From contig JAPWDM010000023.1 in assembly GCA_035578155.1 (NCBI GenBank), positions 930,001-994,000 of the forward strand: a stretch of 64,000 nucleotides of DNA. The letters run 5' to 3'. Position numbers and translations under genes: made by a program. The stretch is from Brachynemurus nebulosus. Taxonomy: Eukaryota; Arthropoda; Insecta; Neuroptera; Myrmeleontidae. Shown here one piece after another: positions 1-11,700 of this stretch (positions are counted from its first letter, which is position 1; each line of letters begins with the position of its first letter). The notes below the pieces were generated by a model. That model was not told where the DNA came from. It did not search any database and saw only the letters and a list, made by a program, of their open reading frames with translations.

Positions 1-3000
1 TCATCTTCTTCAGGAAACATTCCCGAATCACGAGAATTTTCAGTATCCCACACATCCGATTCCGGATTGGCCTCGGTTCCAACGACTGAGCCCACGCTTC
101 GCACTGGGCTCCAAGCTTTTGAGCTTTTAATCGGTTGTTCGAAGTGTTTTCCGGTTATTATAAACGGTTCCGCTTTAACTTCTTGGGTAATATGGTTTTT
201 ATCGCCATGACTAGATGCAGTAGATGGGGAATCAGAATGACTGGCGGGTGGTAATTCATTTTCGGATCCTTCAGAATAGCTCTCCGGTCCTGGAGGGGAC
301 GGTTGTACATTTTCGTCTTGTTTTAGTCGAAGTGATGTTGGGGTCGGTGCAGAACGTGACGTTTCCTCCCATTCCGTTGACATGTTCGAAGGTTCGGTGT
401 AAGTACTTTGAGGTCGATTCTACATTTGGAAAAAAAGGATCTAGAAAATCGCACCAATTAATAAAAACAATTATTATTACCAAGGATGTCCAAGATCTAT
501 GTTTTTTATCGTTAGAACGCAAGGAATGGTGATATTTTGGTATTGGTCCTGCAAATCCTAAGCTTGCTGTGCTACTGGCTCTACTAAGTTGCATCGGGGC
601 TTGAACTAATCTCCACGTTTTCCCTGTTAAATCCGAAGCAGTGATTCCGGCTCGAAAATACAAACACCTATCTTCGTTACCGATACCCCACACCTGATCA
701 TTGGGTGCCACTGATACCATTGCCATATTTCCAACCATTTCAACCCAACCAGAGCCGATAGCGGCATCTTCATTTTTACCGGCATTATCACCACTAACAC
801 CTTTCCGAAACCATACGCGACCGTCCGTTGTAACACCCCAAACCGTATTATATCCGACTGAGACTTGTGCCAATTTATGGCCACTACCTGGTGGTCGCAC
901 TTCTAGCCACGATTCACCTAAAAAAATTAAAATATAAAATATTCCAGAAATTGTTTTAGTGCAAGGATACCGTAAAATGGGTGTATACTGTAGAGTTTGT
1001 AATTTGAAAATGGTTGTATTTGAGTTTGTCATAAGTAACTATCACTAAATAAATAATAAATAAATTTAAATTAATGTTAAAACTAAATTGATTTTTTTTT
1101 TTTGTAATTTACTTAAGGTTGTATGGCATGAGGTTTAGTTTTTTAAGTGTGGTGACATTGAGTCCTATATTAAAGCATTGCTTTTTGAAACTGTTGCAAA
1201 GTGTATACAACGAAATTTCAAAGCGAAAATTTATTAATTTTTAATATATGCAGATATAATTTTAACATTAAAGTATTTTAAAATGTCATTAAATATTTTT
1301 ATAAACATTTTAGATGAAAGCAATTTTTTCTTTATGTAATTATTTAAATATTATAATTATCTTTGTATAAAATATTGCAACGTTGAAGTTAAAGAGTGGC
1401 CAGTACGTGCTGCCATCTAGTAACCCTGTTGTTTAGTTTTCTAACTCAACCACTATTTGGTCGGTAACATTGAAACGCATAGGGGATTTTAGATTGTTTT
1501 TAATCTTTTCAATAAATAAAAATACATAAGAACATCAGAATGTATGTAAAATACTATTGTATTTAAGTTTATTTAAGTGTTTTATGTCTATGTGATAATA
1601 AAATATTTATGAAAAGTTATGAAAATAAGTTTATAATTCCCTAGCAAAAAAGTGAATAATTTTTAGTTTGTTTTCTGGTGTCGTAATGTCTGTGATTTTT
1701 GAAAACGTATATAAGTGTTATACAAAAACTCAAACATCATTAAGTATTAGGCATTATTTTTATTTACTTACTGTAATGAATTTAGTTATCTGCTGTATTG
1801 TTAAGAAATTTTGAAAAAAACCATTGAACTATTATAGAAAAAAGGTGTGATGATTTCAGTTCATTCAATTATAATTTAAACTGAGGAAAATAAACAAAAA
1901 TGAATTCAAATATGTATTGTTTTTTATTATTAGCACCAGTTATTAGTGGGCACTGTGCATACTTTCAAAAAAAATTATATTTTTATTTTCAGAAGTTTTA
2001 TAAAGAAATAAAATGAGATTAAGTAGATTTAACGATACCTATAACTCCTTACATTATTTTGATTTCAAATACATAACACTGTTGCCAATATTATTGCTAC
2101 TTTAGACGTTTTCGTTACTTTAGATTCAAAAATCTAAAGTTCAGTCGACCGGATCGCAACTGAATTTTGAGTATCGATTCTTTATTGCTTAAACTATATC
2201 ATATCAATTTTTTATTTAATTCTCTAAATTAAAACTTTTTTTTTTTTTTTAATTTGAAACAAAAAAATTCACATGTCTCCATAAGCACTCATGTATTTTT
2301 AGGCTGTATAGACAATCAATGAAATAAGGAATAAGAAATAAGGAATAAGAAGTATGCCATCTAGTGACGTTGAATGGAACTTTAATGAAATAAGAAATAA
2401 GAAACAAGAAATAAGGAATAAGAAATAAGAAATAAGGAGTATGCCATCTAGTGACGTTGAATGAAACTTTAACTTAACTACTCATAGGTAAATATATTTA
2501 GATATTTTTGTACATCAGAGTTCATGAAAAAGTAACGTTCGTGATGACTATTTTGTCACTAAGTGAAAAAAATCACGAATTTTGACGTAAAAAAATACCT
2601 ACATATTTATATCTAGACCAGTTACGTTAAAGTTCTATTCAACATCACTAGATGGCATACTCCTTATTTCTTATTTCTTATTCCTTATTTCACTGATTGT
2701 GTATACAGCTTTACTCAACTTTGTAATTTATTTCTCGACTCTCAGCGACCAATTTTTTTTGTTCTTTCATAGGATGGTAAAATTGAGAATCTGTATGCAA
2801 ATTTTTATTATTTTTTCTCCAGTCAACCCTTATACCATAACAACCTTAAATTGTGTTTATGGTTAAAAGATAGTAAATTTTACATCTTAAAGTTCAAAAA
2901 TTATACTATTCGCACCCTTTTACGGTACCGTGATATAAAATCAGACATTACCAGAGGGATTATCTCTAGTAACGCCAGACCTGACTAACGCGCGACCATT

Positions 3001-5226
3001 CCACAAAACAGCCCAAACTAGACCGGTCGGGCCAACGCTAATTTGATTTACTTCACAACCAGCTGGTGTTTGAACATTTGTCCAACGTAAACCTTCCGGT
3101 GATGATGTGCTAACTCCAGTGCGAAACATTACCTTGAAAATGAAAATAATGATAATCGCTTCAAATACCAATATTGGAAATGATAAACCGAAATAACCCA
3201 CCTTGAACTCATCTTCAATCTGAAGTATAATACAACGAAACATCAAATAAAATCCTTAAATGACAAAATGTCATCTAAGAATGTATAACAAAAAAATTAA
3301 TATTTACCCGTCCATGTGCTGTGACGGCCCACACAAGCAATGTGCCCGGTTGCGCTCCTGGTAGATAATTTCCACCAATCGATACGTCAATAAATGGTTC
3401 CTAAAATGGACGAATTCAAAACGAGACTCTTCATCATCTTTCAGTGATATTTTTAGTTTTTGTACCTGTGTTGGATCCTTATGTAACGGTGCCACAGCAC
3501 ACCACGAATTCATGGCACTGTAGCGACGATAGCGCACCCATTTTCGTCGACGTACACAACTTTTCCACTGTTTCTGCGCGTGATATTGTGCAGGAAAGTC
3601 TACTGCATATGTCCAACCTGTAAATTTATCACTCTGTGAAGAAGAGTGCATGGTATTTATTCAAGGGCCCAAACTACTTATATCATAGCTAGCATGACGG
3701 CTGTCGCCAGAATTTTGTCGTCATGATTACATCACAGCGAGGCTCCCCACGTTCTATAGTTATATACATATTTAGAGTTTGTGTTTGCATGTGTAGTATA
3801 GTGGATGTTAGTATGTGTGATTGTCGTTATGTATGTAATGCGGGGTGGGTGCAGGCACATATATACGTACTGTAGAACCACTGTATGTATGTATCTGGTA
3901 ACAATGATGTAACCACGACCTAACAATCAATAGCCACAGCCTAATAATGCTTGTTTGCTCTTGTAGCAGTATAAATATCAGGTAGCACTGAATAAGCATT
4001 AAAATATAAAGCATATGCCGCCATTAAACTAAACCACATTTGTGACATTAGCTGTATTACCCGCCATTATAATCACGTGAAAGAAAATTTATTTTTTTTT
4101 TTTTTGAATAAAATCTGCTAGAAATTTTAATTTTATTTATTAAGGTGAATCGATCAGTACTGACAAATTTGTGACAAATGAATTACTAAGTCTATTTTGT
4201 CTATAAATAAATATAATTTATGTGTAGAAAATAAGTTAAATTTTTTAATACATGTAACAGTATTAATATTTGATTATTGTTCAATCTTCTAATTTTAATA
4301 ATTTTAAAAGTAATGAATTTGATTCTGGTAGTGACGTGTACCCACACATAATAACTAACATGTACACAAATAAATTATGGGTGTATTAGTATAAAATGAC
4401 ATTTTTATAGTTTTTTTTTCTATTTATTACAATAACTAAACGTCCAATATTAAACAAAATAGTTTTTTTAGTGATTCAAAAACATAAAAGAAAATAATTT
4501 TCAGTTTTTTAAATCTTAAGTTGGTTTTTAATGACACAACTTACTTAAATACATACCACTGATTCTAACTAAAAATTCTAACTTTGAAAATTTATATCTT
4601 CTAAACTACATGTCAGAAATTATTCAAAATAGTGTCAGTGAATGCATCATATCTTTCTCTATAATATACTAAAATTTCAAATTCTAAACTTGGAAAATTT
4701 CAAGTGATCGATTCACCTTAATTTAGAGTAATTATATAAATTTAGTTACCGTCATGATCAAGTGGTTGTCCATTTAGCGTTGTATCCAAATGCCAGTCCG
4801 ACTCCCATTGCCAAGCCATTGACGGAACACGAATTTTATCGATAGATCGATCGACAGTTCCGTCAGCCGATGAAAAATGATATCGATCTGTTGGAAAAAG
4901 CCGGTTACTGAACCCTTCCAGTGGAATCCATCGCTGTATCATAACCTCATTGTAAAGCATTTTCTACAACAATGTGAAAATCCAAACAGTTCTGTACTTA
5001 CTTCATTTTCGTACGCTTCTTCTTTAACGCGTATCGGTACATCAAGACCATGAACATGAACGTACACTTGTCTGTCGCCACCAACGGCCCAAAGAAAATG
5101 GGGCACAGCCGAGAGTCGTTTAAAATCGAGACCGACATATTGCATTTCACGCCATGCAGTACCCGCCGTTGACAAGGAATGTACACGACCTTCACTATTA
5201 ACACCAAATAAAAGCGAACTCGGCAT
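1..5226 (-). CDS. TECPR1: TECPR1 orthologue, N-terminal part (gene continues beyond left edge)
   Basis: Tectonin beta-propeller repeat protein; the family acts at autophagosome-lysosome and damaged-lysosome membranes and binds ATG5 complexes (established knowledge). Exons read on the minus strand: 5226-5002, 4933-4750, 3617-3466, 3400-3308, 3132-2952, 917-481, 419-1; all have GT..AG borders and compatible phases, giving ~563 codons. The start ATG opens MPSSLLFGVNSEGRV, like family N-termini. Residues ~1-60 form a first tectonin repeat; EEAYENE then RWIPLEGF lead into a dysferlin module (WQWESDW about residue 118, GWTYAVDFP about 136, SCVRRRKWVRYRRY about 153). Residues ~188-400 hold further tectonin repeats (VWAV, LVRSGV, VWFRKGV, DQVWGIG, YFRAGI). 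Exon 7 is Ser/Pro/Glu-rich and contains AWSPVRSVGSVVGTE. Intron 5 (918-2951) is almost wholly transposon. The C-terminal PH and propeller parts are outside the window. Confidence 0.93.
970..2925. mobile_element. TA-flanked TIR element filling TECPR1 intron 5
   Basis: The left end CCGTAAAATGGGTG at 970 is mirrored by CACCCTTTTACGG ending at 2925, each bounded by TA (968-969 and 2926-2927), the target duplication of Tc1/mariner-type elements. Related CCGTAAAATKG ends occur at 22731/24362 and 45446/48562, and a lone right end at ~9607-9617. There is no transposase, so it is non-autonomous. It holds a nested Harbinger-like MITE (2302-2710). The rest is AT-rich, with no coding signal seen. Confidence 0.6.
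2302..2710. mobile_element. Harbinger-like MITE with CTCF-like motifs
   Basis: Terminal inverted repeats GGCTGTATAGACAATCA at 2302 and its mirror ending at 2710 (TGATTGTGTATACAGCT), flanked by TTA (2299-2301, 2711-2713), the PIF/Harbinger TSD. Next to each end lie purine-rich repeats of AAGAAATAAGGAAT. The motif GCCATCTAGTGAC occurs twice forward (2356-2368, 2443-2455) and once inverted (2644-2656). Confidence 0.6.
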
Positions 5227-5759
5227 GTTATTTACAATTTTTACTACTTATCACATAAAAACGTACGAATATATATTAATTTTTACTAAAGCATTTTATT
5301 TGAGGCTTTGAAACGAAAAGTTTGTGCCATTTCCGCTTGTTTTAAATAACTAAAATATATCTAAAATAAATTTAAAGTCAGCAATAAAATTCTCTTAAAA
5401 AAGTACTCATATGACAGGTCTTGTGAAAATGTGTCATAATCTCATAATTGACATTTTGTTTATCAGTGACTGTCAAAATGTTTTCAACAGTACGATATTT
5501 TTAAAATGAATTAAATTCAAATTAAATGGAAGTAATATTTAGAAGTTTAAAATAATAATTGAATCAATTTATGTTTTATAATAAACTAGTATGTTAAAAT
5601 AGATTTTTTTAAATTAATACTCTAATAAAATAGTTTATTAAGTATTCTAGTACTGCTGTTAGTCAAGTCAAAGACAAATAATTTTTGATTTTAATTTATA
5701 AACAATTAAGTTATAAATCATTTTCATTAAATTCGAATTTTTATCCTAAAATAATAATA
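5227..5759. promoter_or_regulatory. Shared upstream region of TECPR1 and VPS35L (putative bidirectional promoter)
   Basis: TECPR1 starts at 5226 on the minus strand and the inferred VPS35L start is at 5760 on the plus strand, leaving ~530 bp of very AT-rich DNA. No other gene or transposon ends were found here, so both promoters and 5' UTRs must lie in it. I could not identify a convincing TATA box, initiator or other defined element; the role is inferred from gene arrangement only. Confidence 0.5.
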
Positions 5760-8700
5760 ATGTTAAATGAACATTTAGAATGGTTGGTAATTTATTTTTT
5801 CTCTTTTTGTAAAAATTTAGTCTAGTATCTTCATAAACTGATTTGCTTTACAGGGCTTTTAATACCAAAAATTTCTTATCGGTTACTAAAACTTTGCCCA
5901 GAACACTTGTATGTGATCACCCTCTTCGGCCTCATGTAATTTCGGTATGAAAGAATCTTTACATCAAAAATACGAACATAATTCGTTTTAATATTAAAAA
6001 AATCTCATTAATAGGTAACCGAAAGTCGAGTAAGTAAGCGTGGATTCGGTGGAAGTACAACTGTCAGTACAGAGTCTGTAACACCGGTACGAACTCCTAG
6101 TTTAGATCCGTTAACTTCAATATTTGACGGAGATGATCCCCTTAGCCAGTTCGCACGAGAATCCAAAGATCCACTTTCAAAAATGGCTGCTGAAAGTGTA
6201 CGTAAAAGTTGCAAAAGTTTAAGGAAAGTTTAAAATTTTTAACTAATTCCGTTTGTAGGAATGGTTCGATTCGGTTGATTCTAGAAGTCGAAAAAAGAGT
6301 CGTGATTTGACTCTAGAAGATAGTATTGAACCATGGGCGAGCCGTCGTGCGGCTATTCTAGCGAAATATACTACTTCTGAGAAGTTATCGATTGTGACCA
6401 GTTTTCTTTCGGGTGGTGATAAAGGTACTCGTCAATCCTTTATATAACATGTTGAAATTTAGTAGAAGTTCGATTGGTGACGCTGAGATTACGCGAACGC
6501 CCCTGGTTTTTTTAAATTAGAAGCTGTATCAAGTAAAAATTGTTGTATACGTTTAATTGTAGCGGAAATATATATATTATATAAATTACCTGCGGATTAC
6601 TAGATTTTAGAACACCAGTTAAACGTATACGTATATTTTTACTTGATACTAGTTCTAATTTTGCCACTAGAGGCGCGAGTGACAGTCTTTGCGTCGCCAA
6701 CAGGGGACACTACATACTGACTCATCACTGTAATGTAGTGTCATCTACAAATAATTGTATTTTTTGTCTATTTTCATAATAAAATTAGGATTAGCTTGAA
6801 TTTTGTGTTTTATATTTTTCAAAATCTTCTAGTTGTCGTTAAGGCTCAAAGTTCAACGGTTGACAAAGTGAAAATACGATTAGAACAATTAGATGAATTT
6901 GAGGAAGGTTCTGTCCATCATGAAGGGGATTTAACACAACAAGAGTACACCGTTCGTATAGAACAATTGAATTTAGAATTGGTAACTCCGTATTTAAAAA
7001 TTTAAACAAATTTCTGTAAATTTAACAACCCCAAAAATTTTTTTCTTATCCATTTTGTAACTAGGTATCGGCATGGAAAGGAGATCAGAAAGTTCGAGCT
7101 TTAAAAATTGCCATACAGTGTGCAAAACTTTTGGCCGATACTTCCGTTATGCTTTTCTATCCAAGTAAATTTGTACTAATCACTGATATTTTAGATATTT
7201 TTGGAAAATTAGTTTATGAACGACTACGAACAAAAGCTGAATACTATCCGTACGTTTTTTGTACATATTATGTGTACAGGTGAACAATTTTAGAGTTGAC
7301 GCATCATAATGTTCAATTTTCTTGGTGAGTGTTTGCGGAACTGATATATGACAGATACTTTCCGATAGCTGTATTTTATTGTTTTATAAAAAAGTTTTGC
7401 GACGATTTCGTTGTTGGCCATTTACAAGACAGTCGTTAGTTCCGCGCCTCATCGCTAGGGAATCTTATCATTACTTACAAAGTTTATCTGAAAAAAAAAA
7501 ACTTTTTGATTGAGTCAATAATAGTTTGGCAACTCTTAAATTTTTCACTTTGTATATTGTTTTATGTTGATATTTAATTTTCATATGTAATAAATATAAT
7601 GTACAGCCCTGGTAGTAAAGTACCTACTGCTCTGCCAGAGCATTTTACTCCAGACATGGTACCGGAATCGGCAAAAGAAACATGTCGTAATTGGTTCTAT
7701 AAAATCGCATCAATACGCGAACTAGTACCAAGATTGTATATTGAAATGGCCATTTTAAAATCGTACAGCTTTTTAACTTCAAGGTAACTTACAACTTTTA
7801 AAAAAATTAAATTGAATTAAAATTTTTGACAATATTTTCAGTGAATTCTCAGCGGCTTTAATGCGTCTCACACATATGATACGTGGTATTGGACATCCCC
7901 TGGTCGCCATATACGCTAGATGCTATCTCTGTCGAGTTGGAATGCAAGTGTCAACTCCAAACACCGATCGTAGTTATCTATCCGAAAATTTTCGAGATTT
8001 TTTAGCATCATACAATCAAGTAAAATACTTAAATTGTTTCAAAATATTGCTTCCGCGACTGCTAAAGTAGCGGAATCGTAGTAATCACCTTTAAAAAAAT
8101 TTGTTTTCCCTCCAAAATAAAAATTTTTACACACATTTTCCGTTTTAGAGTTTCCTGAACAATTTTGGTTTGGTGTCTGTCCGTCTGTATACCGCCAGTT
8201 TGCACCAAGTGGCATAACTTCTGAACTGTTCGATTGTTTTTAATGAAATTTTCAGAAATTATACGGTCTGGTTCCTAGATGGTCCCCTACAAATTTCATT
8301 GCATTTGGAATAATAGTATCCACGGCGCTACAATGAAATCCCATTAAATGTCAATATCTTATTTACCGCTAGTCTCACTTCGCTCAAATTTTTAAAGTAT
8401 TTTGGGAGTTACTTTCTAAAATATTTTTGCTATTATTTTATAATTTAGCCTTTAAGTATTTTGAGTTACAACAATTTTTTTTAGTAACTTTAAGACAAAA
8501 ATATAATTTCACGGTATATATATTTGGTAGAATACTGTTTTAAAGTCTTTTACTAGTATGAGGAAGCTGTGTGCCACACCCCATTGGCAGCGTATTTTAT
8601 TTTGTAATTTTCATCTTTTATTTCTACTTCAGGTTTTATCTAACACATTTTACCGGGCCGAATTAAGAAAACAGAAAATCGACATCAGCGCATATCTATC

Positions 8701-11700
8701 ACTTTATCCACCAGCATTAGATTGGATACTTCAAGCAGCCGCTGCCTCGTGTGACGCATGGTCACTTTTAGATCAGTTGCTGGAAAAATCTGAAAAATTG
8801 AACAACAATGGTCTACTGTTAAATACCATAATGGCATCATTTAAGCCCAGTCTAATTGCCGAACGGGCACTTCAACTAGTTGAAATGATTTCGAAATGTA
8901 ACAATGAAAGTTTCCCACCTTACGTGCTATTTCGCACTTTAGGGTTATGTTTAACGTTAACACCGCCACGACAAGAACATCGTCGCACAGTGTTAAACAA
9001 TGTTTGGAAAATTGTGTCAACTCTGTCGGATCCTGCGCACTATATTAATTGTGCTGAAATATGGATTCATTATACAGTTGTTAATTTTTCGGTAATTTAA
9101 TATGATGTATTTCCGGTTGTAATTCCCACTTAAATTTACTATTACCCTGTTCTAATATTGTAAAAGAGTATAATTCATGCCTTGGTTCCTTTACTTAGTA
9201 AAAATATTTAAAATATGTTAATTTTCTATCAATATTCGATATATTATTATATTATTTATCTAAATTAATAGTCTCTGTCAAATTGACATAATAATATAAC
9301 TGAGGTAAACGGTGACGACAGCAGGGGTGAAAAGGGACAACAACGGGGGTGAATAGAGATGACGTTGGGGTAAATAGGACTCAAAGGTAATAGGAGTGAA
9401 CGAGGAGTGAATAGGATTTGACATACCAGGACTGACTAGAATTTTAAGAATAAACTGTTCCAATTCGAAATGTGTGTACAGGTACTTTTTTTAACTAAAT
9501 TATTTCTACTGAACAAGCTACTGAAATCAAAATTAGTCTATTTATTCTATTTCATCTAATATGTAAAAACGTGTATAAAAATGGAATGCCGAAGTTCCAA
9601 TTCATTCCATTTTACGGTACGAACTTATCTTGAATGCAGGGCTGGGAATTATTTAAAATGATTTCATTTTAAATATGTATTTAAAATACAAAATGACATA
9701 TTGCATTTTATATTTTAAATTAGTTCGGTCAAACCATTTTCCATTTTGTATTTAAAATGGAAATTTGAATCCATTTTACATTTAAAATGAAAATGTATGT
9801 ATACTCAAATTTATGTGTATACAATATTAATTAAAAAACTTGAATTGAACGACTTGAAGTCTAACAAATTAAATGTAAGTTGATTTAATTGACTCAAATT
9901 TTTAAATTCCCATAGGAAGTTATTGTAATGGGTCCGATTTTACGAATCTCGCCCGTCTCGCATATCTCGAGAACAAATGATGATATCAACTCCGGACTAA
10001 TTTCATTAGATGCGTAATCAAAAAATGAAGACCGGATAAAGTTTTCAGTAAATTCGGATTAGCGGTTTTTTTTTTGTGGTAAAAAAACGGAATTAACTTT
10101 ATTAAGATAACGTAGATTATATGGATTTTTTACCATAACATTATCATATAATGGTCTAAGAACCATCCTTGATGTTAAAAACGCCAGTATTTTATTACAA
10201 AATTAAAAAAAAAAAAAAAACCGAAATAAGAAAAATTGAAAAAATTAATTTCTTGCCATAATATATTTTGTCTCGTATATCTTGAGAACAAATGATGTTA
10301 TCATTTGAAGGGCACAGGGGAAAAACGATCATAGTCACAAAAATTTATTTTATATTATTTATTATACTTATATTATTTAATTATACTTTATTTATTTAAT
10401 TTCAGTACGTTTGATATTTTCTTAACTTTTTTTCTTTTTTTTAATTAATATAACTAATATTCTATAAAAAAAAATTTATAGAATAAATTTAAAATTTAAA
10501 AGGCATTTTGCATTTTATAATCCATTTTAAATAACTATTTTCCATTTTCAGTTTTAAATATGTTCAGCAAAACCATTTTCCATTTTGTATTTTAAATGCC
10601 TTTTTGGAAACCATTTTCCATTATCTATTTTAAATGGTTTCTGTGAACCATTTTTCCCAGCCCTGCTTGAATTTTGAATCATGAATGTTGTAAGTGGATC
10701 GGGACATCTTGCTCAATAATGAAAACAATGTGTTTTTCGGGTAATACTGCTTGTTAAGCTTTATTTGCAGCAGATATTTGTAAAATTAAGTGGGCGTTAT
10801 TACCTGGAAATATATTTTTTTTAATATTAACAATTCAAACATGGGTGAATACTAATAATTTTTCCAGAGTCGCGAAGTAAACACATTTTTAGGTGACATT
10901 ATCAAAAAGATGACTCCTAATCGCACTTACGAAAACTTTTACCCACAATTACAAACAATCTTACAAAAAGTCGTAGAGAATACTCAAGATTTTGAGGGAT
11001 TATTGATGATGAATAATTTCTTACCATTCCTAGATCTATTTCAAAAAGAAAGTGTGAAAATTGATGCATGTCGAATTATAATTAACGCCTTTTCAACACA
11101 AAATATAATTATCAATGATCCGGTGGTTGTAAATTCATTAACTTTCATTTGTCGAATTTTACATGATTCTGTCAAGTAAGCAATTCCAAAAATAACTTTA
11201 AAATATCAAAAATTTCAAAAATGTGTTTAATTTTTAGCGCTCTTACGGTAGATGACGAACGACGTCAAATTGGAAATTTACTGACAAATTTTGTAAAACG
11301 TGTCAGTTACGGTCGCGATTTTGAACAACAATTAAATTTCTACGTTGAAGCCAGATCCAATTTTACCAATCTGGATCCAGTTTTAGCACAGCTGGTTCAG
11401 TGTGTTAATCGTTTGTCTGTCGAGACAAGAAAAATCGTTAAAGGAAATCATACACGGAAAACAGCGGCATTTGTACGCGCATGTGCAGCGTATTGCTTTA
11501 TTACGATACCGTCAATTATGTCCGTTTATACACGAATGGATCTGTATCTATTGTCAGGTCAAGTTGCACTTTTTAATCAGTGTCTCGGACAAGCAGACGC
11601 TTGTTTTAAAGCAGCTTTGTCATTGATAGCGGATATTCCACGAACATTGGAAATTGATGGGAAACATTGTAGTTCGGAACAATATCTAATCGGTTATATT

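Noticed and set aside
271..1032. Single 253-codon minus-strand open frame
   Set aside because: It reads through two real TECPR1 splice sites (acceptor at 918, donor at 480); only 917-481 is exon, and exon 7 continues in a different frame from 419.
6015..6060. GTAAGT-like donor inside VPS35L exon 3 (CGA|GTAAGT near 6029)
   Set aside because: The reading continues with conserved VPS35L residues and no matching acceptor follows, so it is likely chance.
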